A stretch of DNA of 64,000 nt from Wurfbainia villosa (taxonomy: Eukaryota > Streptophyta > Magnoliopsida > Zingiberales > Zingiberaceae): the NCBI GenBank assembly GCA_025175895.1, contig CM045998.1:14927153-14991152 (forward strand), written 5' to 3'. The notes under the pieces were generated by a model that worked only from the letters and a program-made list of their open reading frames with translations, made no database searches and was not told the origin of the DNA. This document shows positions 45,801 through 57,275 of this stretch, piece after piece (position 1 is the stretch's first letter; the number at the start of each line of letters is the position of its first letter). The position numbers and the translations under genes were made by a program.

Positions 45801-47397
45801 GCACAAACCACTTCTGATAGCCACATAAATCTGAGGAGAAAGCTTTAATCCACATTCCTGTTTTCCGCTGGGAAATGAAGTGTTTCATCAATCTTTCATT
45901 TCCAGGACAGAGCCTTGATCACCTCCAAAAATAAACTAAAATTCCAACTGAACCCTCAATCACTCAAGAGGTTGTAAACTTTCATCATCAACATCAAATT
46001 ACCACCTCTAGCAACAGACCTGATCAATATCAAGCATCAACATGGGAACGAAATAATGTCACGTGAATTCAACTAGAAAAGCACGTTCACGACTTCTACC
46101 ATTACCTTATCCGAAGTGTAGGTTATTATCACTAGATTGACTACACTATTCTCTTGAGACACTTGTTGCAGTCATTTTTATAATTATTACTCACCCTAAT
46201 GCCTCCCGATAGGAACTGATGGAAGATCCAACTATCCTAATCCAAATGAAAACCAATATATCGTGGGTGATTGAAAACAACTCAATCACTAACTTGAGCC
46301 GTTAAGTGGGGGTAAACTCTATAGTGAACTCCATTAACAATTGATCACTCAACTTAAGACTCAAGAATTCCTCAACAATGAGTCATACAAAATAACCTGG
46401 AGAAATACTGTCTCTCGAAAACATCCTGAACCCGTGATCCCGTAATGGGTTATTTCCTCAAATAAATTCCTTTTACATATTCCACCAAGTAACAACTTGA
46501 TCATTGCCATAGTAAGAAACTAACTCCACTCTCCCTATATAAATACCAGTTAGGTACTTAACAGTACCTTCAATGTTATCGCTCTAAGGCTCAAGTCGCT
46601 CAAGGATCAAAATCCCTATGGAACTTCGTAACTTAAACCTCCATTGTCTGCATCAACAATAGTATACATTCCTTGTACATTACCCACCAGGGTAATAACC
46701 TGACTAGCATAATTAGTGAAAATCCCTAACACTGTAGCTCTTGATTTCCACAACCAATGTGACGACTTGACCGCTTCGACTCGGATTCATCTTTTCGACA
46801 CAGGTTCAAGACTCACAAATTGAACAGATTGTTCACGTGGTCAACTCCATCCACGATTACAAATAGTGACCAATACACTAAATGTTATTTCCTGTTATCC
46901 ACTAAACACATAGCCAATCTAACTAGGAGTATAAACTCTACGACAACTCCGGCTGGTCACCGTGGTGGGCGACCCCTACTACGAGTATGCACATGAGTCA
47001 AAACTCTATAGACCCTTCTGGCAACTCCACAGCCAGAAATCTCACTGTCCTCTTGCGTGGATACCCTGCACCACGTCTCGGTGCAGGAGCACGCTCACCT
47101 CGTCTCATATCTGTTAAATTATTACAAATGTTGCTAGAACAGATGTTACTAGAAGTAAAAATATATAAAATTTTCATCATACCTATTTTGCTGCAGGAGA
47201 GGTTTCGTCGCCGCCAAATCCCCATATTGACCTCGTCATAAATCCTCGAATTTCCGAAACATAAAAATCGTCGGAAATCCATACTAATTCCAAAATTTTC
47301 CAAATTGCCTCGTAAAACCTGCCAAACGTGGCGAACTCTGAAAAATCCAAAACCCCCTAGGAACTCGAAAACCTAGGTGCTCTGATACCAAATAAAT
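42843..47397 (-). other. Interior of the LARD-like element, mostly non-coding
   Basis: Frames are short (under about 115 codons) in all six phases. On the minus strand near 47130-46998 a short basic frame (RRGERAPAPRRGAGYPRKRT) resembles the Arg/Gly-rich start of gypsy gag proteins, and may be its last trace. No aspartic protease, YVDD or integrase zinc motif was found by eye. Confidence 0.55.
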
Positions 47398-50300
47398 TGT
47401 CATGCCCCGATGGAGTCCCCGCCAGACAAAAATCCGACAGCATCTCCCCTATACGGGTGACAATACCAATTTCCATACAAGGCCTACATGACCACTATAC
47501 ATCGGTCAACATGATCGGAATCCAAACAATCCACGCAGATAATAAAATAGGCCTCAGGCCAACAAACAAATGATATAACCAAAAGTATATCAGAACTAAA
47601 CCTACCCCTTCTGCCATCTTGGCAGGAATACTCAACCAAAATCCAATCCAGAACTAAATCTGAGTAAAAGTCCATAAGGACACCAAAAATCCACGAATAC
47701 ATAAATCCAATTCTAGTCCTAAATATATCTTCTAAACAAGATATCCAAAACCAAAAACAAATAACCAAATAAACTTCCACGACGAGGGGGTTTGACAGCT
47801 GGGCTCTCCTGACAGCTTCATCCTGAAATAGATATAAATCGACGGGGTCAGTTCAAAGAACTCAGCGGGTAGAGTCTATATGCAAGTAAGATATAGCTAA
47901 CAATAAAAATCATGCCAGTACAGTCTCACATATAGGGTAAGCAAGAAATAAATGCAAAAGGACTGTACTCACCTGAATCTCCTACCCTGATATAGGAGCA
48001 TGTGCCTGACTAGAAGTAATAAAGTCCTCACCATATATATAAATACGTATCCTGTATGCATGACAATCATATGCACATCCAAGGCAGCAATAAAAATGCA
48101 GGAAGCACAATACAAATGCTATCCATGCAAAATGCATGTCGTGCCAATGACATGGTCACCCCTGACGCCAGTCAGCCGCCTCACACGCGATGGTGAAGCC
48201 GAGTGGGTAGGGATATGACTACTGTGCACTCTGTCATCACTGCTCCTGAGTGACCGAGTGGACAGGATGCTGTCGGAGTACACCTATCCTCCTGCCCCAA
48301 ACATAGTGGGGGAGCTAAGCTCTCATTTCACGGTGTCATAGACCAGAGGAGGGATCCCTGCGCGCTACCACGCTGCCTCATCGCTACCCATGAGCGGACC
48401 AGCGGAGTCTGACAGAGCAACTGCACACACCCTCCTGATGTACCACTAACCCATGAGTGGCAGTATGTGCATGCCATGTAACTGGCTGAGGGCTCAACAA
48501 TAATGGAACCCCATCCAGCCAGCATGCAATCATGCAAAAATGGTGCATGATACTAAAGCATGTAAATCCTACTCAAAATACCTATCCGAATAATATGTAC
48601 AATCAATATGTACATATCCATAATCCAAATAATTATGATCCAAGTTAAACAGGGAGATATAATCATATCCTATCACATGCATGTATCAAGTAGGCACCAA
48701 AAGCATACTAGGCATATAAACATGAAAAATTATTGTAAGCTATCCTAACTAGCATATCAACAATGACTATATATAAAAGATAAGTCAAAATACCCGCCTG
48801 CCAAATATCCGCAAAGAGAACCAGATCGTCACGACCATGATCCTGCCTCGTGACCGAAACCTTCATAACGCATAACTATTATTAAACACAAAATACCATT
48901 CACCGGCAAATCGAATACATAATCGATTCCTTCCATAACCAATTAATCCAAAATAAATCCATCAAATCTAAGCACACGACAACGTGCTAAATACTACTAT
49001 GTATCTCCAAGTAGACCCTCAACCCGTAGGTCATAAACTATGATTAACTCCTCAAGCCAAAAACATATCCTTGAAATTTATCTCACCATGATCAATACTT
49101 ATCATATGAAAATATTATCCATCTCACAACAAATGATCGAATCGAATCCTACATCGACCTCATATCCGATCCACTAGATTGATTTAATTATCCTATTCAA
49201 CCTAATCAATCCTCCATATCAATTACGTAAATCATAAATATGAATCCAACCTAACCCTAGGTGACATACTCACGACTCAATCAATCCTTACCTCAAACAC
49301 GATCCAACACTTGGATCCCACAACTTGGCACCCACAATCCCTTTACAACCATTAACAGCCCATAATTACACCGATTTAGGGCTCTAACCAACCCTAATGA
49401 AACACTCACTCCATTAGTCCTTCCTCACTCACACACATTCGAGCAACACCCATTCACACCCGAACAAAACCCTCACAGCCGGCACAATCGGCCAACCTAA
49501 ATTTCAAAAATTCAAATTTTACAATAGTAACCATAGAATCTTTTAATGACTGCCAAAAGATAGAGGATCGTTCAAACTTACCATTCGTTGCCATCTTTCT
49601 GCCATCCCTTGTTCATCTGCAACCGGTGCTCACGATCACTGTCCAAAACCACTGATCAAGCTCAAACAAGAAATCCACAGCTAGGTTTAGAACTCATCCA
49701 AAAATCAAGGAAAACAAAACCTCACCTTGCTCCGGTGACCACCGGCGCAGTGAAATCCACAATACCGGTAGAAAATCCTCAAATCTGACAGCCCCCCTTG
49801 CGACCGCACAACCCAGCGCCTACTCGTTGTCGCCACAACTGTAGACACCGACGAGGACACGGTGGAGCTGCCACCGACACAACCTCCCTAGTCGTCGACT
49901 GCCGCGAGCGCCGACTGCCGCGAGGAGGCTCCTTGCTGTTCTCGTCCGCAAGGATCGTCGAGGATGATCCAGTCGCCTCCGTCAGCCGCGGGAAGACTCC
50001 CTGCTGCCACTCGTCCGCAGGGATCGTCGAGGACGATGAAGTCGTCGCCGTCTACAGTAAAGAGGAGCACCGCGCGTGCGACAGTGGACGATGAGCCCGT
50101 AGAGGACCGGCGGAGATTCGAGCACAAAGGGAGGTTGTGGCGGTCAGAGCGAGGAGGGCGGTGCTGGCGAAGGCGAACCCTGCCTGGTCGTCGGCGGAGA
50201 AGGGCGGAGTCGGGCGAGAGAGGAAACCGCAGAGGGAATCGCGCGTCGGGCGAGTGGAACTGCCGAAGGACGAAAGAAAAAAGTCGCGACGGGGAAAAGA

Positions 50301-50534
50301 AAATGAAAATAGAAAAACCTAAACTTATATTTTATCCTATTTACTCATCTAAACAGGCCTTTTAAAAGCCTGTTTTCCCTATCCCCGTAATTATCTCGTA
50401 CGACCTCCGTTTAAATCCAGAAAAATTTCGAAAAAATTCCTAAAATTTTCTAAAAATCTCGAAAAATTTCCAGGATTACTTTTCTTAATTCTTTGGCCAT
50501 TTAATTTAATATTTTAAATTTTCCATATTTAACA
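47398..50534 (-). repeat. Right (5') LTR of the LARD-like element
   Basis: A 3137-bp partner of the left LTR, followed leftwards by AATAAAT and the primer-binding site. It has a 15-base duplication near 49895-49925 (CGACTGCCGCGAG twice) that is absent from the left copy. Confidence 0.9.
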
Positions 50535-52549
50535 CCAATGTCACAACATATGACTATGGAATTACGCATAAATGGATAAAACGGAGTATCTTTTGGGATT
50601 TACCGTATTGGCAGAATAATTTGATTCGTCAAAATCTTGATTTAATGCATATTGAGAAGAATGTTTTTGAAAATCTGATAAATACGGTGATGGATATAAC
50701 TGGAAAAACAAAAGACAATCTGAATGCAAGAAAAGATTTGCATCTCATATGTAACCGACCTACCCTTGATGTTGATGCAAATAGCAGGGGACCAAAACCG
50801 AAAGCAGTTTATACATTGAATAAGGATCAGAAACGGATTGTTTGTGAATGGTTGAAATCGTTGAAATTTCCTGATGATTATGTCTCAAATATTGGTAGAT
50901 GTGTTGATTTGAAGGAATGCAAATTTATGAGTTTTAAAAGTCATGACTGTCATATATTCATGGAAAGATTAATTCCTATTACTTTGAAGGAACTGTTACC
51001 AAATTTTGTCTGGGGTGCAATTACGGAATTAAGTATTTTCTTTCATGATATTTGTTCGACAGTACTGAGTCATTCACACATGGAGACATTAGAGAGAGAC
51101 ATTCCGATTATTATGTGTAACTTAGAAAGGATATTCCCACCGACATTTTTTGATTCATTGGAACATATTTTTGTTCACTTGCCATATGAGGCTAAAGTTG
51201 GAGGTCCTGTTCAATTTCGATGGATGTATCCGTTTGAAAGGTGATTTTTTTTTAACTTTTTTCTCGTTGTTATTTCATTTGGTCAAATCTAGTCTAATTT
51301 ATTTGCTAATAAATTTTATTGTATTACTTTTAGATTCCTCTATCACTTGAAAAAAAAAAGTGAAAAATAAAGCTCATGTTGAAGCTTCTATGGTTAATGC
51401 TTATATTGTGGAGGAAATTACAACTTTTGCATCATATTACTTTGAACCTCACGTTCAATGCAAGAGTCGGAAAGCAGGAAGAAACGATGAGGGTCTCGTT
51501 GATCCAAATTTGAGGGCATTCTCAATTTTTAATTACCTTGGTCAACCAAGTGGATCTTGTACAAGTAGATACTTAACTGGTCCCGAGTGGCGAGTAGCCC
51601 ATACATATATTTTATTAGTATCGTAAATACGCCAGTATTTGAGTAAGTATATAGTAATTATATTAAACATTTTGTATATCATAAAATATTGTTCATGTTT
51701 TATTTAATTATATTGTAGGATTTTTCAAACTCTATATTCGGAGCTTCCGGAGCATGAGTTTAATAATTTCTGTGATGAAGAATTTGCACAATGGTTCAAA
51801 AATTATGTAAGTAGTATATGATATTAAATTTGATAAATCTTGTCTGATGACACATATTGATTTTACTTTAGGTTCATGATAATCACTGCCACATTGAGCA
51901 AGACCTAATAAACAATCTGTCATGGGGTCCAAATTCAATGGTTAAAACTTGGCCCGCATATTTCATAAACGGATATATTTTTCATACTCAAGCTTATGGA
52001 ACTGGGAAAACTACAATGAATAGCGGAGTTTATGTTCAGTCATCTATTGATGGAGGTGCAAGGAATGAATTTTACGGTTTGCTAGATGAAATTTTAGAGG
52101 TAGCGTATCCAGGCTCAGATTTGCAAGTTATATTATTTATGTGTCGTTGGTTTGACCCTATCAAAGGCATGAGGGTGCATCCACAGTTTAATTTGGTTGA
52201 AATTAACTATAAAAAAATATACAAGAGGTACGAACCATTTGTATTAGCACAGCAAGCGATTCAAGTATTTTATACTTCATATCCTAGTATGAAATGAGAC
52301 AAAAGTGATTGGTGGGCAGTTTGTAAAACCAAAGCACGTAATAAAATTGAGGAACATTGGGAGGACATAGCCTATCAACAAGATGAAGTTGTCAATACAT
52401 TTCATATCGAAGAGTATAATATTTCAACGTTACGAGATCCCAGTGGCATTGTAATAGACGTTGATGCAAGTGAACTGAATGAGTATGAAGATGAAGATTT
52501 CAATGATGAGGATGAGGATGTGGATGATGATGAGGATGAGGATGACGAC

Positions 52550-52585
<36 letters not shown>

Positions 52586-52588
52586 TAG
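50535..52588 (+). pseudogene. TNP2-type CACTA transposase, 3' part
   Basis: Continues the frame broken at 39745: after the CCAAT duplication it reads VTTYDYGITHKW, KRSIFWDLPYW, NLDLMHIEKNVFENL and, to 51240, PTFFDSLEHIFVHLPYEAKV and FRWMYPFER (DUF4218 region). Exons 51334-51640, 51719-51806 and 51872-52588 follow, with GT-AG introns. The last exon carries AYFINGYIFHTQAYG, a FMCRWFDPIKG block and YEPFVLAQQAIQVF (DUF4216 region). A TGA at 52295-52297 cuts the frame before DWWAVCKTKAR, and a small frame slip occurs near 51626. The C-terminus is an Asp/Glu tail encoded by a (GATGAC)n microsatellite ending at the stop 52586-52588. Confidence 0.88.
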
Positions 52589-52756
52589 ATGCATTATCAA
52601 GCCAAAAATTTTATTACAGACTTCGATTTCTAATTATTGGTAATTTACCTTTTAATTTATTGAATATCAATTATGTTTTAATTTACTATGTTATTCGAAA
52701 ATATATATATTTGATATGCTAATGAACTTTTTTTTATTTAGGGTCATCCAGTTGCT

Positions 52757-54381
52757 ATGAATATGGTAATATTGTCATATTTTTCCTATTAATAATTCGA
52801 TATGCAACTGCATTTTTTTTTCCTGTAATATTCTTCTAATAATCATGATTGTTAGTTTCGACGTGGCAGTCATAGACGTAGTAGTGATGGAAGATCACAG
52901 TCTTCCTCTGCTTCAACACCTGCACATTCTGATGCTCTTGCAGGAAATGTGCCCTCCACCTCTTCCCCAGTTGCAGGATCCTCTCATTCTCAACATATAC
53001 CTGCCAATGTTTCTTCCCCGGTACAACAAACACTCGTGGAGAGGGAAGATACGAGAGAGTTTATATCTCCGCAAGGAGATTCGTAAGTATTCAAGTTTTA
53101 TAATATCTATATTAAAATTTTAATACAATATATTTTTTTTAAAGTATATAACGGAGTTTGTTTTTGGTTTATGTTAGTTTTACAAATTTTGTACGTGTTA
53201 TTCACGAGGTGAATAAAATAGTGAATAACCATTGGGTCGACACTTCTATGACTTATACAAGCACGCCGGAAGAAATTAAAGTTCTGTGGTGGAATGAGTT
53301 CAAGGCAACTTATTTCATTCACTTAGTATATGAAATTGTAGTTAATATAATCAATTTTTATTTTCCTCTACTGCAGTGGGTATTTATTTGGGAGGAGACT
53401 GAAACACTAGAGATTAGGAGGATTTTTAAGAAAAAATGTGGTGATCATATTAGAAACATACTAAATCATGCAAAAACTAGAAATAAGAAACCGCACTGTA
53501 TAACTGAGAAGAATTGGAATAAAATTATTGCACATTGGGAATCTGATGAAAGTAAGCGGAAGAGTGAACAGAATAAGCAAAATCAGAATTGTAACTCCGG
53601 CGTTATGTCTGCCATGTATGCGGGAGGATCCATAAATATCGATGAGCATAGACATCGATTGGTGAGTACTTTCAATTTATGATTTTATAATCTAATACTC
53701 ACTAATTTATAAATATTAACTGTTTAATTTGTTTAGGCCAAGGAGACGGGAACAGAGCCATTATTTATTGACACTTTCACTCGTACATTCCAAAAAAAGG
53801 ATAAAACATGGAGTGGTGAAAGAGCTAGAACAATAAATGTGTGTAATTGTAAAATTTTAATTTCTTATGTTAATATTTAATTTTTTTTTCTTTCACAATA
53901 GAAGAAATACGATGAACTTTCACAAAGAAATTCGGGAGCAAGTGATGATGGAGTCGAATCGGAGCCATCTGTTAGCAATATAAATTTATGGCTCGAAGCG
54001 TCTGGAGGACAGAAAAGTGGAAGAATACTTGGACTCGGCTCTTTGAGCCGATCCTATAGAGTCCCTGATGCTTCTTCTTCATCCTCTCCAGCATCAAAAG
54101 CCCAAGTTATTCAATTAACCGAAGAGGTTAATCATTTGAGAGACTTACTAGCGCAGAAGGAAACTGAATCAAGACAGAATGCTCAGAAAGTTCAAGACTT
54201 AAATGAAAAGATGAACGAAGTTCAAAGGCAACAAATGTTTATTTTGCAACATCTTCAGTTATCGTCTAACTCAAATCAACTTTCTCCTTCTAGCTCTGCT
54301 CCTCCTCCGCCTGATCCCTGTCATGGAGAAAATGATGATGTGTTTTTTTATGACGATGGTGATGATGTTGGTTATCTTTGA
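52757..54381 (+). CDS. Second CACTA gene: Ptta/En/Spm-type (Transposase_24) protein
   Basis: Likely the DNA-binding partner (TNPA-like) that recognises subterminal repeats. Spliced pieces: an ATG near 52757, a Ser-rich RRGSHRRSSDGRSQ exon (about 52855-53081), then from about 53178 FTNFVRVIHEVNKIVNNHWV and WEETETLEIRRIFKKKCGDH. A basic KTRNKKPHCITEKNWNKII block leads to ETGTEPLFIDTFTRTFQKKD (about 53739-53800). The last exon (about 53903-54381) has a heptad-rich QLTEEVNHLRDLLAQKE segment that looks like a coiled coil, a proline-rich stretch and an acidic end. Introns fit GT-AG at 53082, 53661 and 53840. A long non-conserved insert at about 53303-53375 may be an unspliced intron. No nonsense codon was found in the chosen exons. 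Confidence 0.75.
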
Positions 54382-54619
54382 CTGTATTTGTGAAAGTTTA
54401 TTTGTTAGCTTCTTGACTTATGACATATGCCGTATTTATGTTTTTATAAGTTTGTTGTATTTAACTGTTGTCTGATGATAATGGTACGGTAGACCTTTGG
54501 ATGTTTTTGTTATCTGTATAAATTGGTTTGATGTTCATATTATTGTTTGTTGTATAATTGTGTTAATATTGTTGTGTTTGTTGTAAAACAGTGAAAAAAG
54601 ATTAATTTCAAATTTTTTT

Positions 54620-55543
54620 TTCTCCAGATTTGCAACGAAATTATAATTTTCGTTGCAAATTTATATGTATTAGTCGACTGATGTAGACATTCACTCGACT
54701 GATACAATTTTTTTGGCCATTAGTAGACTGGTATACAATATCATTCGATCGATGTAATGTTCTTATGTGATTCTGAGCGACCGTGGCCGACCATCGAATC
54801 TGCAATGATCATTATCATCTGCGACTCACGCGAAGCGTCTGGTAATTGGTATTATCGTCGATCCGATTTGAAATTCGACTATCGACGATCGATAAATACA
54901 TCGATCGATATGAATTTTTGACAATTATTATTTTAAATTTCAAATTTAATTTTATTTGTAAATTCCAAACAACCGAATTTGGCCACTAATAATTTTATTC
55001 GTCGCAAATTTGGCGACGAAAATATTATTTCGTCGCCAAATTTGCGACGAAAAAAATATTCGTCGCCAAATTCTGATTATATTGGCCAGAGATCGATGCG
55101 AGAGTTTTGCGACGAATAAAAATTTTGTCGCATATTTGGCGACGAAAAAATTTATTCGTCGCTAATTTGGGGTCGAAAGTATAATTCGTCGCCGAATTCG
55201 GCGATGAAAATAATTATTCATCGCCGAATTCGACGACGAAAATTATTATTCGTCGCCGAATTCGGTGACGAAAAGTATTATTTGTCGTAAAAATTTGCGA
55301 CGAATCTTCTTTTCGTCGCCAAATTGGCGACGAAACATTTATTCGTTGCCAAATTTGGCGACGAATTTTACAACGAAAAAATTATTCGTTGCAAATTGGC
55401 GACGAAATTTATTTTTTTGTTGCAGAATTTAGCGGCGAATTATTTGCAACGAAAATTTTTTTGTTCATGTTCGATTTAGCGGCGAAATTTTTTTACAAAT
55501 TTCATTGCAAAATTCGTCGCCAAAAATGGATTTTTTTGTAGTA
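54620..55543. repeat. 3' subterminal repeat region of the CACTA element
   Basis: Around thirty TTCGTCGC/GCGACGAA motifs, many as tight palindromes such as TTCGTCGCCAAATTTGCGACGAA-like arrangements (longest near 55030-55050). Between 54665 and 54760 there is a different island with TAGTCGACTGATG, ACTCGACTGATAC and TAGTAGACTGG. It resembles the LTR palindrome arrays at the other end of the window. Confidence 0.8.
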
Positions 55544-55546
55544 TTA

Positions 55547-57160
55547 CCTTAAAAGTTTGATAACGTTTAAATAAATCAAACTTAAATAAATTTGAATCAA
55601 ACTTAAATCGAATATGATTAGAAGTTTGATACTTAATAAACAAGTCAAGTTCAAATCAAATTCAATTTTAAAAAAAAATCAAGTTAAATTTGAATAGAGT
55701 TTTTAATAACTTGATTAATTTTAAATTTAACTTCATTCCATTTAATTATCTTATTAAATAAATTTAAATACTGTAAAATTTATCTTGATTTAGCTCACAG
55801 CCTTGAGGAGAAGCAAACAGATCAATAAACAATAGTGCAAGATCGTGTGCGCATGCAGCCTTCTTCCGCCGAAGGAATGCATTGAGTAGTCGGAAATGCA
55901 TGTTTTTTTTTTAAGTTTTGCTAAATTCAAATTATAATTTATGCATATTTAGAAATTGGCCTATAAAATATTCGTCACATTTAAAATTTAAATTTTCTTA
56001 TTATTTTTCTAAATACTATCATACTATCATTTACATTTAAGTTTAGAAAGTTATTTTTTTATTTAACTTACAGAAAATTGAGTCCTCTTAGATTTTGGAT
56101 TGAGGAAATTTGATATTGAATTAAAGTTGACAAAGTTGTAAAATTGGGATGTTTTAGCAAACTCAAAGTTGGCTTAATTAAATTGATTAAAGTAAGGACT
56201 TTTCCAAACTCCAAATAATTTGCTTATGGACTCAAAATATTAATTACTTCATCCGCTATTAATTCTAATTAATCAAGTTTATGCTCTAACAACACTTCTT
56301 ACGACTTGAATCTTAAAAAAAATTGTTAAAGAAGTATATATATATCCTCACTCTTAATATATATTAATGGAAAATTTTGTTTTAAGTAAGTTCTACGGGG
56401 TAAAGCAAACAAATACTTGGTCATGTTTTCGTACAAAGATTCTTCAAGTATCCAAATGCTTTAATTTTCACATATTAAAATACCTCATCCATGGCAGAGA
56501 AGTATGTCTTATCAAAATACGATTGAACTTTAAAATTACAACTTTGGCACTCCAAAATGTGTTAATTGTACTAGGAAACACATGATGCTTCTTATATAAT
56601 TTTATATATGATTAAGATTAGAAAAATAGATTGTAAATTATGTTTGCACATGCTATCCTTTAGTGTGCCAAAAACATAGTTTTGAAAAAAAAATATCACT
56701 TTAATTAAATTGGTTTGTAGCCATCACTCAATAAAAAAATCATGATTGACTTTCGTGTGTTTGGTTTAATTTTTCATGTATAATTTTGATTATAAGATTA
56801 TTAAGTTATCATATATAATTCGGTAATTTATCAAACACAGCTGCTAAAGTTCGAAATTGCCCAAAACGCACATTATAGTTTCAGAATTACCAAATCGTAC
56901 GCGTAATTCCCAAAATACCCCTCACGCCAAACAACGTTTTTAATGCAGAGATTCTGCATGCATCCGAGCCACATTTTCAAATCCCGAGCTATCCAAACGT
57001 CCCGTCCAAATGAGTCACCACATTAGCATCTTCGTGTCTTTAGCTTCCGGGAAATCTTCGAGCGCACAAATATTTGGAAATTCTTAGACTCCATTTTTCC
57101 TCCAGCGTCATTTTGTTAGCTTCCGAGTTTTAGGAATTTCGACGAGACGCTTCGAGGTAA
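55547..57160. other. Intergenic AT-rich sequence
   Basis: 55547-55760 continues the AT-rich repeat interrupted by the CACTA element. Nothing else is recognised until the leader of the Ulp1-like gene (about 56870-57160). Confidence 0.5.
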
Positions 57161-57275
57161 TATGGTGTCGTCCTCTCATTTAACTAGAGTTTTACCTATT
57201 TCTTACTCGGTTTTAGGGTTTCCGTTGAAAGGCGTACATCTCATAAGATTTTTGTCTACCATTCATTATTGCAGA

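Larger units (their letters stand above)
39746..50534 (-). mobile_element. Long-LTR retrotransposon without recognisable pol (LARD-like), TSD CCAAT
   Basis: A 10.8-kb element flanked by CCAAT (39741-39745 and 50535-50539). LTRs of 3097 bp (left) and 3137 bp (right) start TGTCAYGCCCCGATGG and end ...ATTTAACA. The element lies on the minus strand: TGGTATCAGAGC (47390-47379) is the primer-binding site next to the right LTR, and AGTGGGGGAGAA (42854-42843) is the polypurine tract next to the left LTR. The 4.55-kb interior contains no RT, integrase or RNase H that I can read. The long LTRs with a non-coding interior fit a LARD, probably mobilised by a chromovirus-like gypsy element. Confidence 0.88.
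36789..55543 (+). mobile_element. CACTA (En/Spm-type) DNA transposon, 18.8 kb including a nested retrotransposon, TSD TTA
   Basis: The left end is CACTACAAAAAAA (36789) and the right end inverted TTTTTTTGTAGTA (55531-55543), whose final G has become A. TTA flanks both sides (36786-36788 and 55544-55546). Both ends carry dense subterminal repeats of TTCGTCGC/GCGACGAA and TTCGTTGC/GCAACGAA. Inside, on the plus strand, are a TNP2-type transposase and a Ptta/En/Spm-type second gene. Without the nested retrotransposon and one TSD copy it would be about 8.0 kb. Several stops in TNP2 make it non-autonomous as it stands. Confidence 0.92.
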
